Source: a virus. From it: 64,000 nt of DNA. The notes beneath the pieces are model-generated. The model was not told the DNA's origin. It saw nothing but the letters and a program-made list of their open reading frames with translations, and made no database searches. Of this stretch, positions 1-7,281 are shown piece by piece. The position numbers and the translations under genes were made by a program. The stretch covers positions 1 to 64,000 of the IMG/VR virus record IMGVR_UViG_3300048694_001005; one strand, written 5' to 3'. The stretch's first letter is position 1, and the number at the start of each line of letters is the position of its first letter.

Positions 1-157
1 TTAAGTTAAAACTATCACCAACCAAACCCCAAAAAGCACTGGGATTTAGATCCCATTTGTAGTGATCCACTTTTTTGCATTGTGGCCAACCTTTGTATAA
101 ACTGTCAAAAACCCAACAGGCTTTACTAGATTTATTGACCGGATAAAATAAATTCAT
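1..157 (-). CDS. Partial unknown protein, cut by the left edge
   Basis: An open frame starts at the ATG at 157-155 and runs uninterrupted off the left edge, giving 52 residues rich in Trp, Tyr and Lys. It diverges from the gene at 181. A TTAAATA box lies 5 nt upstream of its ATG, matching the late boxes seen elsewhere in the window. No family can be named from this fragment. The neighbour suggests a surface-sugar function, but that is only inference. The true C-terminus lies outside the window. Confidence 0.5.
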   Translation of the reverse strand, partial: MNLFYPVNKSSKACWVFDSLYKGWPQCKKVDHYKWDLNPSAFWGLVGDSFNL

Positions 158-162
158 ATTGT

Positions 163-176
163 TATTTAAGTAAATA
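163..176. promoter_or_regulatory. Overlapping divergent late-promoter-like boxes
   Basis: TTAAATA reads on the minus strand (163-169) toward the partial gene at 157. AGTAAATA reads on the plus strand (169-176) toward the gene at 181. Both resemble the T4 late promoter core TATAAATA and sit only 4-5 nt from the start codons. If T4 spacing applies, transcription would begin at or next to the ATG. AGTAAATA recurs at 50423-50430 before a head gene. Confidence 0.45.
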
Positions 177-180
177 TTTG

Positions 181-1044
181 ATGCTGGTCACATATTTTCC
201 AGAACAAGTTAGTATGGCAGGGAAACCTGTCATGGCAAAATTTATTGCTTCTATAGCTAAAACAGATACTGTTTTAACTAATACAATGGAAGCTGATATA
301 GCAGTAATTTGGAGTGTACTGTGGCAGGGCAGGATGCAGTATAATCATCAAGTTTACCAGTCTTTTAGATCAAAAAATAAACCTGTTGTAATCTTGGAAA
401 CCGGTAATCTATGTCGTGGGAAAACTTATAAAGTCTGTGTAAACAATATCAACGTCCAGGGTATACACGCAGGACAGTTTATAGAGACCGACAGATTACC
501 TAAGTTTGCACCGTTGTTTAAAACGGTACGTGGTGGTGAAAATATAATTATATGCTGTCAACAACAAAATAGTTTATTATGGCATGGGCAGCCTAGTGTT
601 GATAAATGGCTGCACGATCTAATTACTAAGATTAGAGCTAGTAGCAATAGACATATAGAGCTAAGGCCACACCCAAGACAACAATCAGTTGACTTTCACA
701 GTATTGCAGCTAGATACAAACGCACAACAGTGGTACAGCCAGTTAGAAATTACAAAAATGATACGGCAGATTTTGATGCAGCTTTACAACGCGCTCATTG
801 TATAATTGGCCACAATGCTGGTTCCGTAATTGAAGCGGCGGTTAAACACATACCCATCGTGGCGGATGTATCCAGTTTATGTAATTCAATCAGCAACAAC
901 ATTGATTGCATAGATAATGCAACTATACTCACTAATGACAATTGGTTAAAATTTATTGTTAGTACAGAATGGTTTGAGGAAGAAATTGCGGATGGGACAC
1001 CTTGGCTAGCATTACGTTCTAATGTTCTCCACGCAAAATGTTAA
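181..1044 (+). CDS. Putative capsule-polysaccharide-type glycosyltransferase
   Basis: The product has 287 residues. The central and C-terminal parts have the look of a GT-B or capsule-polysaccharide biosynthesis protein: a basic ELRPHPRQ segment near residue 160, then GHNAGSVIEAA near residue 215, which resembles the nucleotide-sugar donor loop (GxNSGxxxEA) of that family. A TTG directly precedes the ATG at 181, so the protein could be one residue longer. The role would be to transfer a sugar to a surface polymer, phage component or DNA; this is inferred from the motif. Its 3' end overlaps the convergent gene at 1019-1318 by 26 nt. Family assignment is moderate and the substrate is unknown. 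Confidence 0.55.
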   Translation: MLVTYFPEQVSMAGKPVMAKFIASIAKTDTVLTNTMEADIAVIWSVLWQGRMQYNHQVYQSFRSKNKPVVILETGNLCRGKTYKVCVNNINVQGIHAGQFIETDRLPKFAPLFKTVRGGENIIICCQQQNSLLWHGQPSVDKWLHDLITKIRASSNRHIELRPHPRQQSVDFHSIAARYKRTTVVQPVRNYKNDTADFDAALQRAHCIIGHNAGSVIEAAVKHIPIVADVSSLCNSISNNIDCIDNATILTNDNWLKFIVSTEWFEEEIADGTPWLALRSNVLHAKC

Positions 1045-1318
1045 CATAGGCTCGCTCTTGATATTGTTTAATAAGGCAAGCAAGTTCGTTGTAGTTAGCG
1101 GTTACGTCTTTATTGGCTAATTTGTTTAACTTCATTTGCCTAAAAAGATCATCAATATTTTGTTCCATTAAAAATAGATCAACACTGGCATCAATCTTGC
1201 TGGGTTTACCATCGTTTATTAACCTATGATCTATGTTACGCCACAGATTCCATTCGTTTATTAAGTCGTCAACATCCTGTGGATCTATCATACCTGTATG
1301 TCTTCCATGCCAGCGCAT
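1019..1318 (-). CDS. Small conserved-looking protein of unknown function
   Basis: This 99-residue protein is predicted largely helical, with many charged residues and no recognisable motif. Its start overlaps the end of the UvsY-like gene by 31 nt and no clear Shine-Dalgarno is visible, so translation is probably coupled. It is the last gene of the UvsX-UvsY-like operon, which hints at a link with recombination or repair. I do not recognise the family. Confidence 0.6.
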   Translation of the reverse strand: MRWHGRHTGMIDPQDVDDLINEWNLWRNIDHRLINDGKPSKIDASVDLFLMEQNIDDLFRQMKLNKLANKDVTANYNELACLIKQYQERAYVNILRGEH

Positions 1319-1740
1319 CTTAATTTAGTTATGTGCGATAGCATCCACTGTTTACTTTCTAGCCCCTTCATTAAGCCAAGCCATTTGTTGCGTAGTAGGG
1401 CTACTTCATTAATCAGTGTTTCGTAATCAATTACCTCATCCTCACCATCAACGTATTTCTCTGCGTCACGTGCGGTTAGTGCTCTGGCGTAGTTTTCCAA
1501 ATACTTTTTGAAATGTCCGGTACGTATTTTACGTAGCTGCACATTCATGTAATTTAACACAGCTTCGATCTCTTGCAATTGATTGAATCTGTGCTCAGTT
1601 ATACCTGGCAAATCCCTAACATTACGTTCAACAATGCCACCAATACTTACATCACGACGAGCTGAATCTAGTTCAGATGTGTAATAATTGATAAAATCAG
1701 GCAAATTACTTATGTCGTCAACTACGCGGTTATACCACAT
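1288..1740 (-). CDS. uvsY: UvsY-like recombination mediator
   Basis: The product has 150 residues, close to T4 UvsY (137). In T4, UvsY loads the UvsX recombinase onto gp32-coated single-stranded DNA. The C-terminal helix pair, with LLRNKWLGLMKGLESKQWML followed by SHITKLR, resembles the UvsY end where a conserved helix leads into a basic IKHIQDMR segment. The gene lies two genes downstream of uvsX on the same strand. Its ATG overlaps the radical SAM stop and is preceded by GAGG. The call rests on a short C-terminal similarity plus context; a sensitive profile search would settle it. Confidence 0.6.
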   Translation of the reverse strand: MWYNRVVDDISNLPDFINYYTSELDSARRDVSIGGIVERNVRDLPGITEHRFNQLQEIEAVLNYMNVQLRKIRTGHFKKYLENYARALTARDAEKYVDGEDEVIDYETLINEVALLRNKWLGLMKGLESKQWMLSHITKLRCAGMEDIQV

Positions 1741-2987
1741 AAAGCCTCATATTCTATAAGCCAGGGAAATACTTGGCGCCAATTAGTACCGCGCCTACGA
1801 TCTTTTTCATTCAAATATATAAACATATCACGAACTTCTTTTGTATCCATGCTGCTTTTTTCAATGCTTTGCCAAATACCTGTCATGTAAGACACCGCAT
1901 TATTTTCTTCCTCGGTAGTATTAGGCATTAATGATATAATCTTTTTAAAGTCTTCGTCAAATACTCCAGGGCCCAATATGTGTGGCTTTAACCATGTTGG
2001 CTCTGGCGTTACGCCACTAAAAAAGTGGCATACCTTACGCACCTTTCTCCAACCAGCCAACAACTCTAATAATTCTGGCATTGTTTTAATCGTCAGTGGA
2101 CTTATTGTTTGATTAATGTTTAAAACAATCCAGCGTTCTTGTAGTAGATATTCAAAGTTTTGCCGCCATTGATCAACTTTTAAACCATACCTTACATATT
2201 CTTGCGGCGCACCCCAACAATCTATGCTTGCGGTAAGGTCAAACCTTTTTATTTTTCTTTCTGCAACTAATTGTTTGATTTTTTCAATATAAGACTGTAA
2301 ACGCGGCTGTGCTATCATTAGGTTAGAAATTATATTGAGTTCACAGTCTGGGTTAGGGTTTCGTTCTATAGACTCCAACAGTTTGCTAGTTTCCTGTTGA
2401 TAGAATGGTTCTCCTCCCAATATATGAAACCGTTTTAGCTTGTGAAAGTTTTCATCAAACCACTTCCAAAAATGAGGTAATAGAGTTTCGTAGTGTTTAT
2501 CTTGTACTGGTTTTATAAGATAACGATCGCCCGATTTAAATGGTCCATGCTTTCTATCTTCTTCTGCTATCTTACTGCTGAGAAATGATGAGCAATACAA
2601 ACAAGCTAAATTACATGTATTGTTTAAAAAGACTTCCAAAATTGTAGGGGAAATATTTACCGCAGTGGGATCTGTTTCCAACTCTGGTGGCGACTGGTTG
2701 GGTATAGTTAAGTGTAACATGCGGTCGCTAAACCCACCAGACTCTTCAATTTTCTTGCAATAACCACAGCTTGTTTCCGGCCATTGTCCCGCTAACATGC
2801 TTTGTCTATCAGCAATTTTCACAGGCGTATTGTGAAAAGTATGAAAGTTTTCTGGCGTTAAATGACTGTTGGCGGTTCTATGGCAGGACATCGTTGTACC
2901 ATTATTAAGGTACAACGTGCTCCAGTTCCATTTTAACTGACAAGAAGTTGCGGTACGTATTGGAAAATACTTCTTAACTGTCGTCAT
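1722..2987 (-). CDS. Radical SAM protein, twitch-like
   Basis: The product has about 421 residues. A CxxxCxxC motif (C125, C129, C132 counted from the chosen Met, CNLACLYC) would bind the [4Fe-4S] cluster that cleaves S-adenosylmethionine, and HILGGEP matches the conserved GGE(P) segment that holds the SAM amino group. Additional cysteines (C35, CGYC at 74-77) could bind a second cluster. The substrate is unknown. The frame opens at 3005, but Met 7 at 2987 is preferred because phage relatives begin just before KYFPIRT. The gene sits between UvsX and the UvsY-like gene and overlaps the 73-residue gene upstream. A redox enzyme inside a recombination operon is unusual. Confidence 0.8.
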   Translation of the reverse strand: MTTVKKYFPIRTATSCQLKWNWSTLYLNNGTTMSCHRTANSHLTPENFHTFHNTPVKIADRQSMLAGQWPETSCGYCKKIEESGGFSDRMLHLTIPNQSPPELETDPTAVNISPTILEVFLNNTCNLACLYCSSFLSSKIAEEDRKHGPFKSGDRYLIKPVQDKHYETLLPHFWKWFDENFHKLKRFHILGGEPFYQQETSKLLESIERNPNPDCELNIISNLMIAQPRLQSYIEKIKQLVAERKIKRFDLTASIDCWGAPQEYVRYGLKVDQWRQNFEYLLQERWIVLNINQTISPLTIKTMPELLELLAGWRKVRKVCHFFSGVTPEPTWLKPHILGPGVFDEDFKKIISLMPNTTEEENNAVSYMTGIWQSIEKSSMDTKEVRDMFIYLNEKDRRRGTNWRQVFPWLIEYEALCGITA

Positions 2988-3195
2988 CCTCAAGCATTTC
3001 GTCATCGCCTGCGTATTCTTTGAAAGCTTTGCGCAATGCTCCGTCAGCGGCGGCGAACTCTTTTAAGTCATCATCACTTAAGTAATCCACCATCGTACTC
3101 ATAAGCGCATCTGCTGCTTCCTGCCTGTCTTTGGCTGGGATATATTCTTTCAAACTAAGATATACTTCAGCTAAAACTTCAACATCAATACTCAT
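2974..3195 (-). CDS. Small acidic protein next to UvsX
   Basis: This 73-residue acidic protein is predicted helical and ends in a run of Asp and Glu. AGGAGGC lies just upstream of its ATG, a strong Shine-Dalgarno. Its 3' end overlaps the start of the radical SAM gene. I recognise no domain. The acidic tail next to UvsX and gp32 suggests a protein-protein or DNA-mimic contact, which is speculation. Confidence 0.6.
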   Translation of the reverse strand: MSIDVEVLAEVYLSLKEYIPAKDRQEAADALMSTMVDYLSDDDLKEFAAADGALRKAFKEYAGDDEMLEDDDS

Positions 3196-3228
3196 TCAAT
3201 TGCCTCCTGTTTGCGTTTATAGTTGGGG

Positions 3229-4296
3229 TTATGTGTCTGAAGACTCTGCGACATCATCTGTTGTATTGTTTGCATGCAATTTCTTTTGGAATTCGCTCAT
3301 TACCAAATCAGCTATTCCATCTTCGTTACGATTCCATTCCTTGCGGAAATATTTATGTTCTTTTCCACTTAGATCAATATAAACATAACGATTGCCATCT
3401 TTGGATATGAGATTTCTCTTTTCCAACATTTCAAACAGTCCACTATACGGGTCCATGCCTTGGGTATATGGGATCTTAATTTCGATATCTTCAAATGGCT
3501 TCGCATAGCGAGTTTTCATAATTTTGCACCCCGCTCTAATTCCACGCACCTCGGATACCTTATTACCATCATCGTCTTCTTTTAGTTTGAGTTTTTTCAT
3601 GGCCACCACAATTGAACTTGCATAGATGAATCCCTGCCCGCCACTTATATTTGGATCAGGGCTATAAGGATCCTGACTCGCATACGTATGGTTAGTAGCA
3701 ACCAAACCAATATTTAAACTACCAAACATGTTTACACAGTTGCGAACTAATGCGGTCAGTGCTTTGGGTTTACGACCCATGTCACCTTTTAAGTCACCAG
3801 CATCAAACTGATTTACATCTGTGGGCGTCAATAACATTCCCAAACTATCCAAAACAAATAGGACCTTGGGGCGATCTGCTTCAGGAATTTCTTTGTAGCT
3901 TTTTACGAATTCACTGATCATTTTGGCTACATCATCAATCATAGCCATGTTCAGCTTGAGCAACTTGTCTTCACTGGTATCTACACCCAGGGCATGTAGC
4001 CAAGTTTCGTCTAGTGCATTTTCGCTGTCAATCAAAATCACATAAATGCCCTGTGCTTGTGCATTTTTGATTAGATTACCTGCACATATAAAACTTTTAC
4101 CAGCACCGGATTCTCCAGCAAATACGGTTACCTTACCTAGCGGAATTCCTTTGTAGAAATCTCCACTAATCAGATAATTGAGTGTATAATTATTAGTGCT
4201 GATCCAGTCAGTTGGGTCGTTAAACCCCACACTAATTCCATCAATTGCTTTGGTTATATTTTTTCTGAATTTACTTACATCAAAAGGTCGTTGCAT
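3229..4296 (-). CDS. uvsX: UvsX, RecA-like recombinase
   Basis: The product has 355 residues (T4 UvsX has 391). It would polymerise on single-stranded DNA and catalyse strand exchange for recombination-dependent replication and repair. Visible motifs are Walker A GESGAGKS at 61-68, Walker B VLFVLDSL at about 145-152, a QFDAGDLKGDMGRKPKAL region matching RecA loop 1, and TNHTY plus ISGGQGF matching the switch and loop 2 area. It is followed by a small acidic gene, the radical SAM gene and the UvsY-like gene. A strong terminator at 4330-4365 separates it from gp32, so it must have its own promoter, which I cannot place with confidence. Confidence 0.95.
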   Translation of the reverse strand: MQRPFDVSKFRKNITKAIDGISVGFNDPTDWISTNNYTLNYLISGDFYKGIPLGKVTVFAGESGAGKSFICAGNLIKNAQAQGIYVILIDSENALDETWLHALGVDTSEDKLLKLNMAMIDDVAKMISEFVKSYKEIPEADRPKVLFVLDSLGMLLTPTDVNQFDAGDLKGDMGRKPKALTALVRNCVNMFGSLNIGLVATNHTYASQDPYSPDPNISGGQGFIYASSIVVAMKKLKLKEDDDGNKVSEVRGIRAGCKIMKTRYAKPFEDIEIKIPYTQGMDPYSGLFEMLEKRNLISKDGNRYVYIDLSGKEHKYFRKEWNRNEDGIADLVMSEFQKKLHANNTTDDVAESSDT

Positions 4297-4329
4297 ATTA
4301 ATCTCCCAGTTAGTTATTTTACTACAATC

Positions 4330-4365
4330 AAAAGAAAATCACTATGGGCCATAAGCCCATAGTGA
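4330..4365 (-). terminator. Rho-independent terminator after gp32
   Basis: An 11-bp perfect stem (4339-4349 with 4355-4365) closes a 5-nt loop and is followed on the minus strand by TTTTCTTTT. It lies 13 nt after the gp32 stop and before uvsX, so gp32 is its own transcription unit. Confidence 0.85.
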
Positions 4366-4378
4366 CATGACAACTACA

Positions 4379-5368
4379 TTACTTCTTTTGACGTGCGCGG
4401 ATCATTGCCAAAATATCTTCAGCGCGTTGTCCGCTACCAGCAGCCTTGGGTGCAGCTGGCGTGTCTGCTTCAAAGGGAGGTTCATCTTCTGCGGCAGGTT
4501 TAGCTACAACCTTAAGAGCTGGTGCAGGTTTTGCTGCGGCTTCTTCTTCACCATCATCGCTGGCCGCGGCTGCTGCTGCGCCACCATTACCAGCAAAGCC
4601 GTTAGGCTTGTAGTATTGGCTCCAGCGATCAGGATCATAAGGCTGACCATCAACACTGGCTTCAAACATTTCTTTGATGACTTTCAGTTCAACTTCGCCG
4701 GGCTTCTTAGGCAAAAAGCTAGCCAAGTCAAACAGGCCATACTTTTCAATCGCAGCCAGTTCTTCTTCGGTCAACGCGCTTTCTTTGCGGCTCCATTTGC
4801 TGGTTGCGTAGTCCGCATAACCACCTTTGGTAGTCTTAGTAACGTGGAAATCAAGTCCACGCTCATAGTGCGTTGGCAGTTCCTCCAATTCCGGATCCAT
4901 CAATGCAGCTTTAACCAGATTCTGAATGCTGGGGCTGATAATGAAACGACGGATGGGATTCTCTGGATTGTCTTCGTTCAGTGCATCTTTGCGCACAAAA
5001 CCCTGGTAAAGGAAGCTACGCTTTTTCCAGTATTTGCGACCCATGTCTTCCAAGCTCTTGTCCTTGAACCACGGACGAACTTCGGTCAATACAGGGCAAG
5101 ATTCGTTCCAAGTTTCCATGCAAGGTACTTGTACAATAACTGGTTTGCTTTCCGCTTGACCTTTGATGCCAGCGAATGGCAATTTGATCATTGCGCGCTC
5201 AACCCAAAAGAATGAGTTGTTGGGATTACTATCGGGGAGGAAGCGCAGAATTGATGTTGCGCCTTCGGGAATGTTCCAGTGTGCGTAAATTCCTTTATCG
5301 CTGGAACCTTGCGTCTTTGTTTCTTGTTGCTGAAGCTTTGCTCTGATTTCTGCTAATGAAGTGGCCAT
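4379..5368 (-). CDS. 32: gp32, single-stranded DNA-binding protein
   Basis: The product has 329 residues (T4 gp32 has 301). It coats single-stranded DNA during replication and recombination and interacts with UvsX/UvsY and the replisome. The N-terminal basic segment (SLAEIRAKLQQQ) matches the cooperativity domain; the core has GIYAHWNIPEGATSILRFLP and an aromatic-rich WVERAMIKLPF stretch. T4 gp32 binds zinc with one His and three Cys; here only C83 and C91 remain in that region, so zinc binding is probably altered or lost. An Ala/Pro/Asp/Glu-rich tail replaces the T4 acidic tail. The gene is a single unit with its own promoter, leader and terminator. Confidence 0.93.
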   Translation of the reverse strand: MATSLAEIRAKLQQQETKTQGSSDKGIYAHWNIPEGATSILRFLPDSNPNNSFFWVERAMIKLPFAGIKGQAESKPVIVQVPCMETWNESCPVLTEVRPWFKDKSLEDMGRKYWKKRSFLYQGFVRKDALNEDNPENPIRRFIISPSIQNLVKAALMDPELEELPTHYERGLDFHVTKTTKGGYADYATSKWSRKESALTEEELAAIEKYGLFDLASFLPKKPGEVELKVIKEMFEASVDGQPYDPDRWSQYYKPNGFAGNGGAAAAAASDDGEEEAAAKPAPALKVVAKPAAEDEPPFEADTPAAPKAAGSGQRAEDILAMIRARQKK

Positions 5369-5380
5369 AATTGTCTCCTT

Positions 5381-5410
5381 TAAAATGCCAAATGTGCCTA
5401 AATTTGCCTA
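5381..5410 (-). promoter_or_regulatory. Triple decamer repeat in the gp32 leader
   Basis: Three head-to-tail 10-nt units on the minus strand read TAGGCAAATT (5401-5410), TAGGCACATT (5391-5400) and TGGCATTTTA (5381-5390), ending at the AAAGGAGA ribosome site. In T4, gp32 represses its own translation by binding cooperatively to an unstructured repeated leader beside a folded element. This layout matches that logic; the function here is inferred. Confidence 0.5.
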
Positions 5411-5444
5411 ATGCACATACTACACTGTGTAGTATATGCATTAG
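5408..5444. repeat. 37-bp near-perfect palindrome before gp32
   Basis: Two 18-nt arms (5408-5425 and 5427-5444) pair around T5426 with one mismatch (C5416/A5436); the core arms are ATACTACAC and GTGTAGTAT. There is no U-tract on either side, so it is not a simple terminator. It contains the -10 box of the gp32 sigma70-type promoter, and a late-type box abuts it at 5445-5452. It could be a repressor site on DNA or a 5' hairpin on a late gp32 mRNA. Confidence 0.8.
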
Positions 5445-5459
5445 TATTTAGCAGGTCAA
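5431..5459 (-). promoter_or_regulatory. Sigma70-type promoter for gp32, with a late-type box
   Basis: TTGACC (5454-5459), a 17-nt spacer and TATACT (5431-5436) read toward gp32. Inside the spacer, GCTAAATA at 5445-5452 matches the late boxes elsewhere. This would allow both host-type early and phage late transcription. Confidence 0.6.
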
Positions 5460-5485
5460 CAAAATAACCAACTTTTTTATTCGTT

Positions 5486-7267
5486 TTATGCTGCAGGTGG
5501 TTGCATTGGAGTACCAGGCGCAACTGGTGCTGCCGGTGCTGGCGCTGGTACTGGTGCAGCAGGTTGTTCTGGCGCAGGCGGTTGCTGCTGTTCTGGTTCT
5601 ACCGGCTGCTGTGGTGGTTCTACTACATCCTTTTCGTCATCATTGGTTTGTGGATATTTCTGTAATATTGTGTCAATCTTATCCGCATACTTTTTACCAA
5701 TTTCGTTGTCCTTAAGATGAGTCAGTATATCACTTATAAAGTGCATTTCATTTAGTTCGAATTCCTTGCCTTCTGGCTTGGCAGCTATTTGTAAAAATCT
5801 CACAATTACTAAAGGACGCACGTCACGATCAATTCCATGTGGCTCCTGAGACAAACTGCGTATTGCATCATTCAATTTATCATCATTGAATACCCGAGCC
5901 AAGTCTGCACTTACTGAACCATCTGGACCAGCAGGCAATGGTTTACTTAATAGTTTTAAAAACTGTGAAGATTTTTTGTTGTTGAGCGGCATATCTTCAT
6001 CTTCGCGCACCATACTACGCATTTCCTTGATATAGCTACGTACCAATTTGCTAGCCATATCTTTGTGAGTAGCAGATGCACCATGCCAATTCTCTACCAT
6101 ATTGCGAGCAAATTTACTCAATACTGAGTCGTGTTCTGCTAGCTTTGTGCTTACATTCTCCAGCATTTTTAAAACAAATGCAGTACTATCTTTGAACTCT
6201 ATAAGACTCAACATTTGTTTGTCTGATTCGTTTAGCCCAAATCTCTTACTGCCCTGAACAAATTCATCCACCTTCTTCAATAGATTAGCTGCTTCTCTTA
6301 TTTTGTGCTCGTATGCCTTAGCAATTAGTGGCATAGCTGACTCTAGTCTTTGATCAAAAGTCTTTTTAATGAACCTGCCCTTTAGTTCTTCATTTACTTC
6401 TACTTGTTCTTTACTGATTATTTCCTGGAAAGATTCCATGTAGTTGGAATAACCACGCTGACCTTTAAGCTTCTGCAAGGTTTCTTTTAACGTGTGATAG
6501 TATTCAACGGCGGCCTCTACTATTTCTGTCGTTGTCGCATCTTCAAACTGCTGGCGTCTACTTGTGTTAACAAAGTAACGCAGGTCTCGTAGTTGACCAA
6601 TTGCTTCAAAAATATGGCTACTGAAACCGTCATGAACTGCACCACCATTTGCAATATGGCGTGCCACTACTCTAGCACCTAACAAACTGTTTTCTGGTAA
6701 TAGGAAACGCTCGCCCTGGGCGTTCTCAAGATAAATTTTTGCAATATTGCGACTACGTGATCCCTGAATATTTTCATCAATAGGTTTGCTATGAACTACA
6801 ACAATGCGTACACCCTCAGTCATTTTTTGATAGCTACGTTTTGGATTCCCGTACATTGTGCTTTCATTTAAATTATCCAAGTCTTCTTCGGCCGCATGTG
6901 TTTTTGCAAAGGTTTTTAAATCTCTTAAATCCAAAGTTTTCTTGTTAATGTCACGAGCATCAAACGTCATCATGTTTCTCCGTGCAAAGTGCCTCAGACC
7001 TTTTAAAAACTTATACCATAGTTTTTTATCTAAGTCTTCATCATCGGTTATGTTTTTACTGTAAAATACCTTAAGACCTTTTTTATCTGCAATGGTAAGT
7101 GTTACTGTTCCAAATGAATCATTGCCCTGTTTATAGTCAAAACTAAAAAACCTAGCTTCTTCAGGATCAACGGTATCATTGGCTTTTTCATCGCCCAAAT
7201 TAAGGTCGTCAAAACGTGACTTTAACTTATCAAATAGTTCGGAGGAAATTTTTTCTATAGCTTTCAT
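5486..7267 (-). CDS. Large late protein of unknown function
   Basis: The product has 593 residues. The first 430 are mostly charged helices, with a more compact segment around 150-235 (MTEGVRIVVVHSKP, then ARVVARHIANGGAVHDGF). The C-terminal 45 residues are a Pro/Gln/Ala tail. Similar large proteins occur beside gp17 in aquatic T4-like phages as conserved hypotheticals; I infer a structural or internal virion protein. It starts 14 nt after the gp17 stop. A GCTAAATA box sits 6 nt before its ATG and no Shine-Dalgarno is visible, so translation may be leaderless or coupled. Confidence 0.75.
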   Translation of the reverse strand: MKAIEKISSELFDKLKSRFDDLNLGDEKANDTVDPEEARFFSFDYKQGNDSFGTVTLTIADKKGLKVFYSKNITDDEDLDKKLWYKFLKGLRHFARRNMMTFDARDINKKTLDLRDLKTFAKTHAAEEDLDNLNESTMYGNPKRSYQKMTEGVRIVVVHSKPIDENIQGSRSRNIAKIYLENAQGERFLLPENSLLGARVVARHIANGGAVHDGFSSHIFEAIGQLRDLRYFVNTSRRQQFEDATTTEIVEAAVEYYHTLKETLQKLKGQRGYSNYMESFQEIISKEQVEVNEELKGRFIKKTFDQRLESAMPLIAKAYEHKIREAANLLKKVDEFVQGSKRFGLNESDKQMLSLIEFKDSTAFVLKMLENVSTKLAEHDSVLSKFARNMVENWHGASATHKDMASKLVRSYIKEMRSMVREDEDMPLNNKKSSQFLKLLSKPLPAGPDGSVSADLARVFNDDKLNDAIRSLSQEPHGIDRDVRPLVIVRFLQIAAKPEGKEFELNEMHFISDILTHLKDNEIGKKYADKIDTILQKYPQTNDDEKDVVEPPQQPVEPEQQQPPAPEQPAAPVPAPAPAAPVAPGTPMQPPAA

Positions 7268-7273
7268 ATGATA

Positions 7274-7281
7274 TATTTAGC
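7274..7281 (-). promoter_or_regulatory. Late-type box between gp17 and the 593-residue gene
   Basis: GCTAAATA begins directly after the gp17 TGA stop and ends 6 nt before the next ATG. Confidence 0.45.

Noticed and set aside
4367-5215. Long plus-strand open frame opposite gp32
   Set aside because: It is an antisense shadow; gp32 motifs are clear on the minus strand and this translation is Phe/Cys-rich without any domain or ribosome site.
5408-5444. Palindrome as a terminator for the upstream 593-residue gene
   Set aside because: There is no U-tract after the hairpin in the minus direction and a promoter overlaps it.
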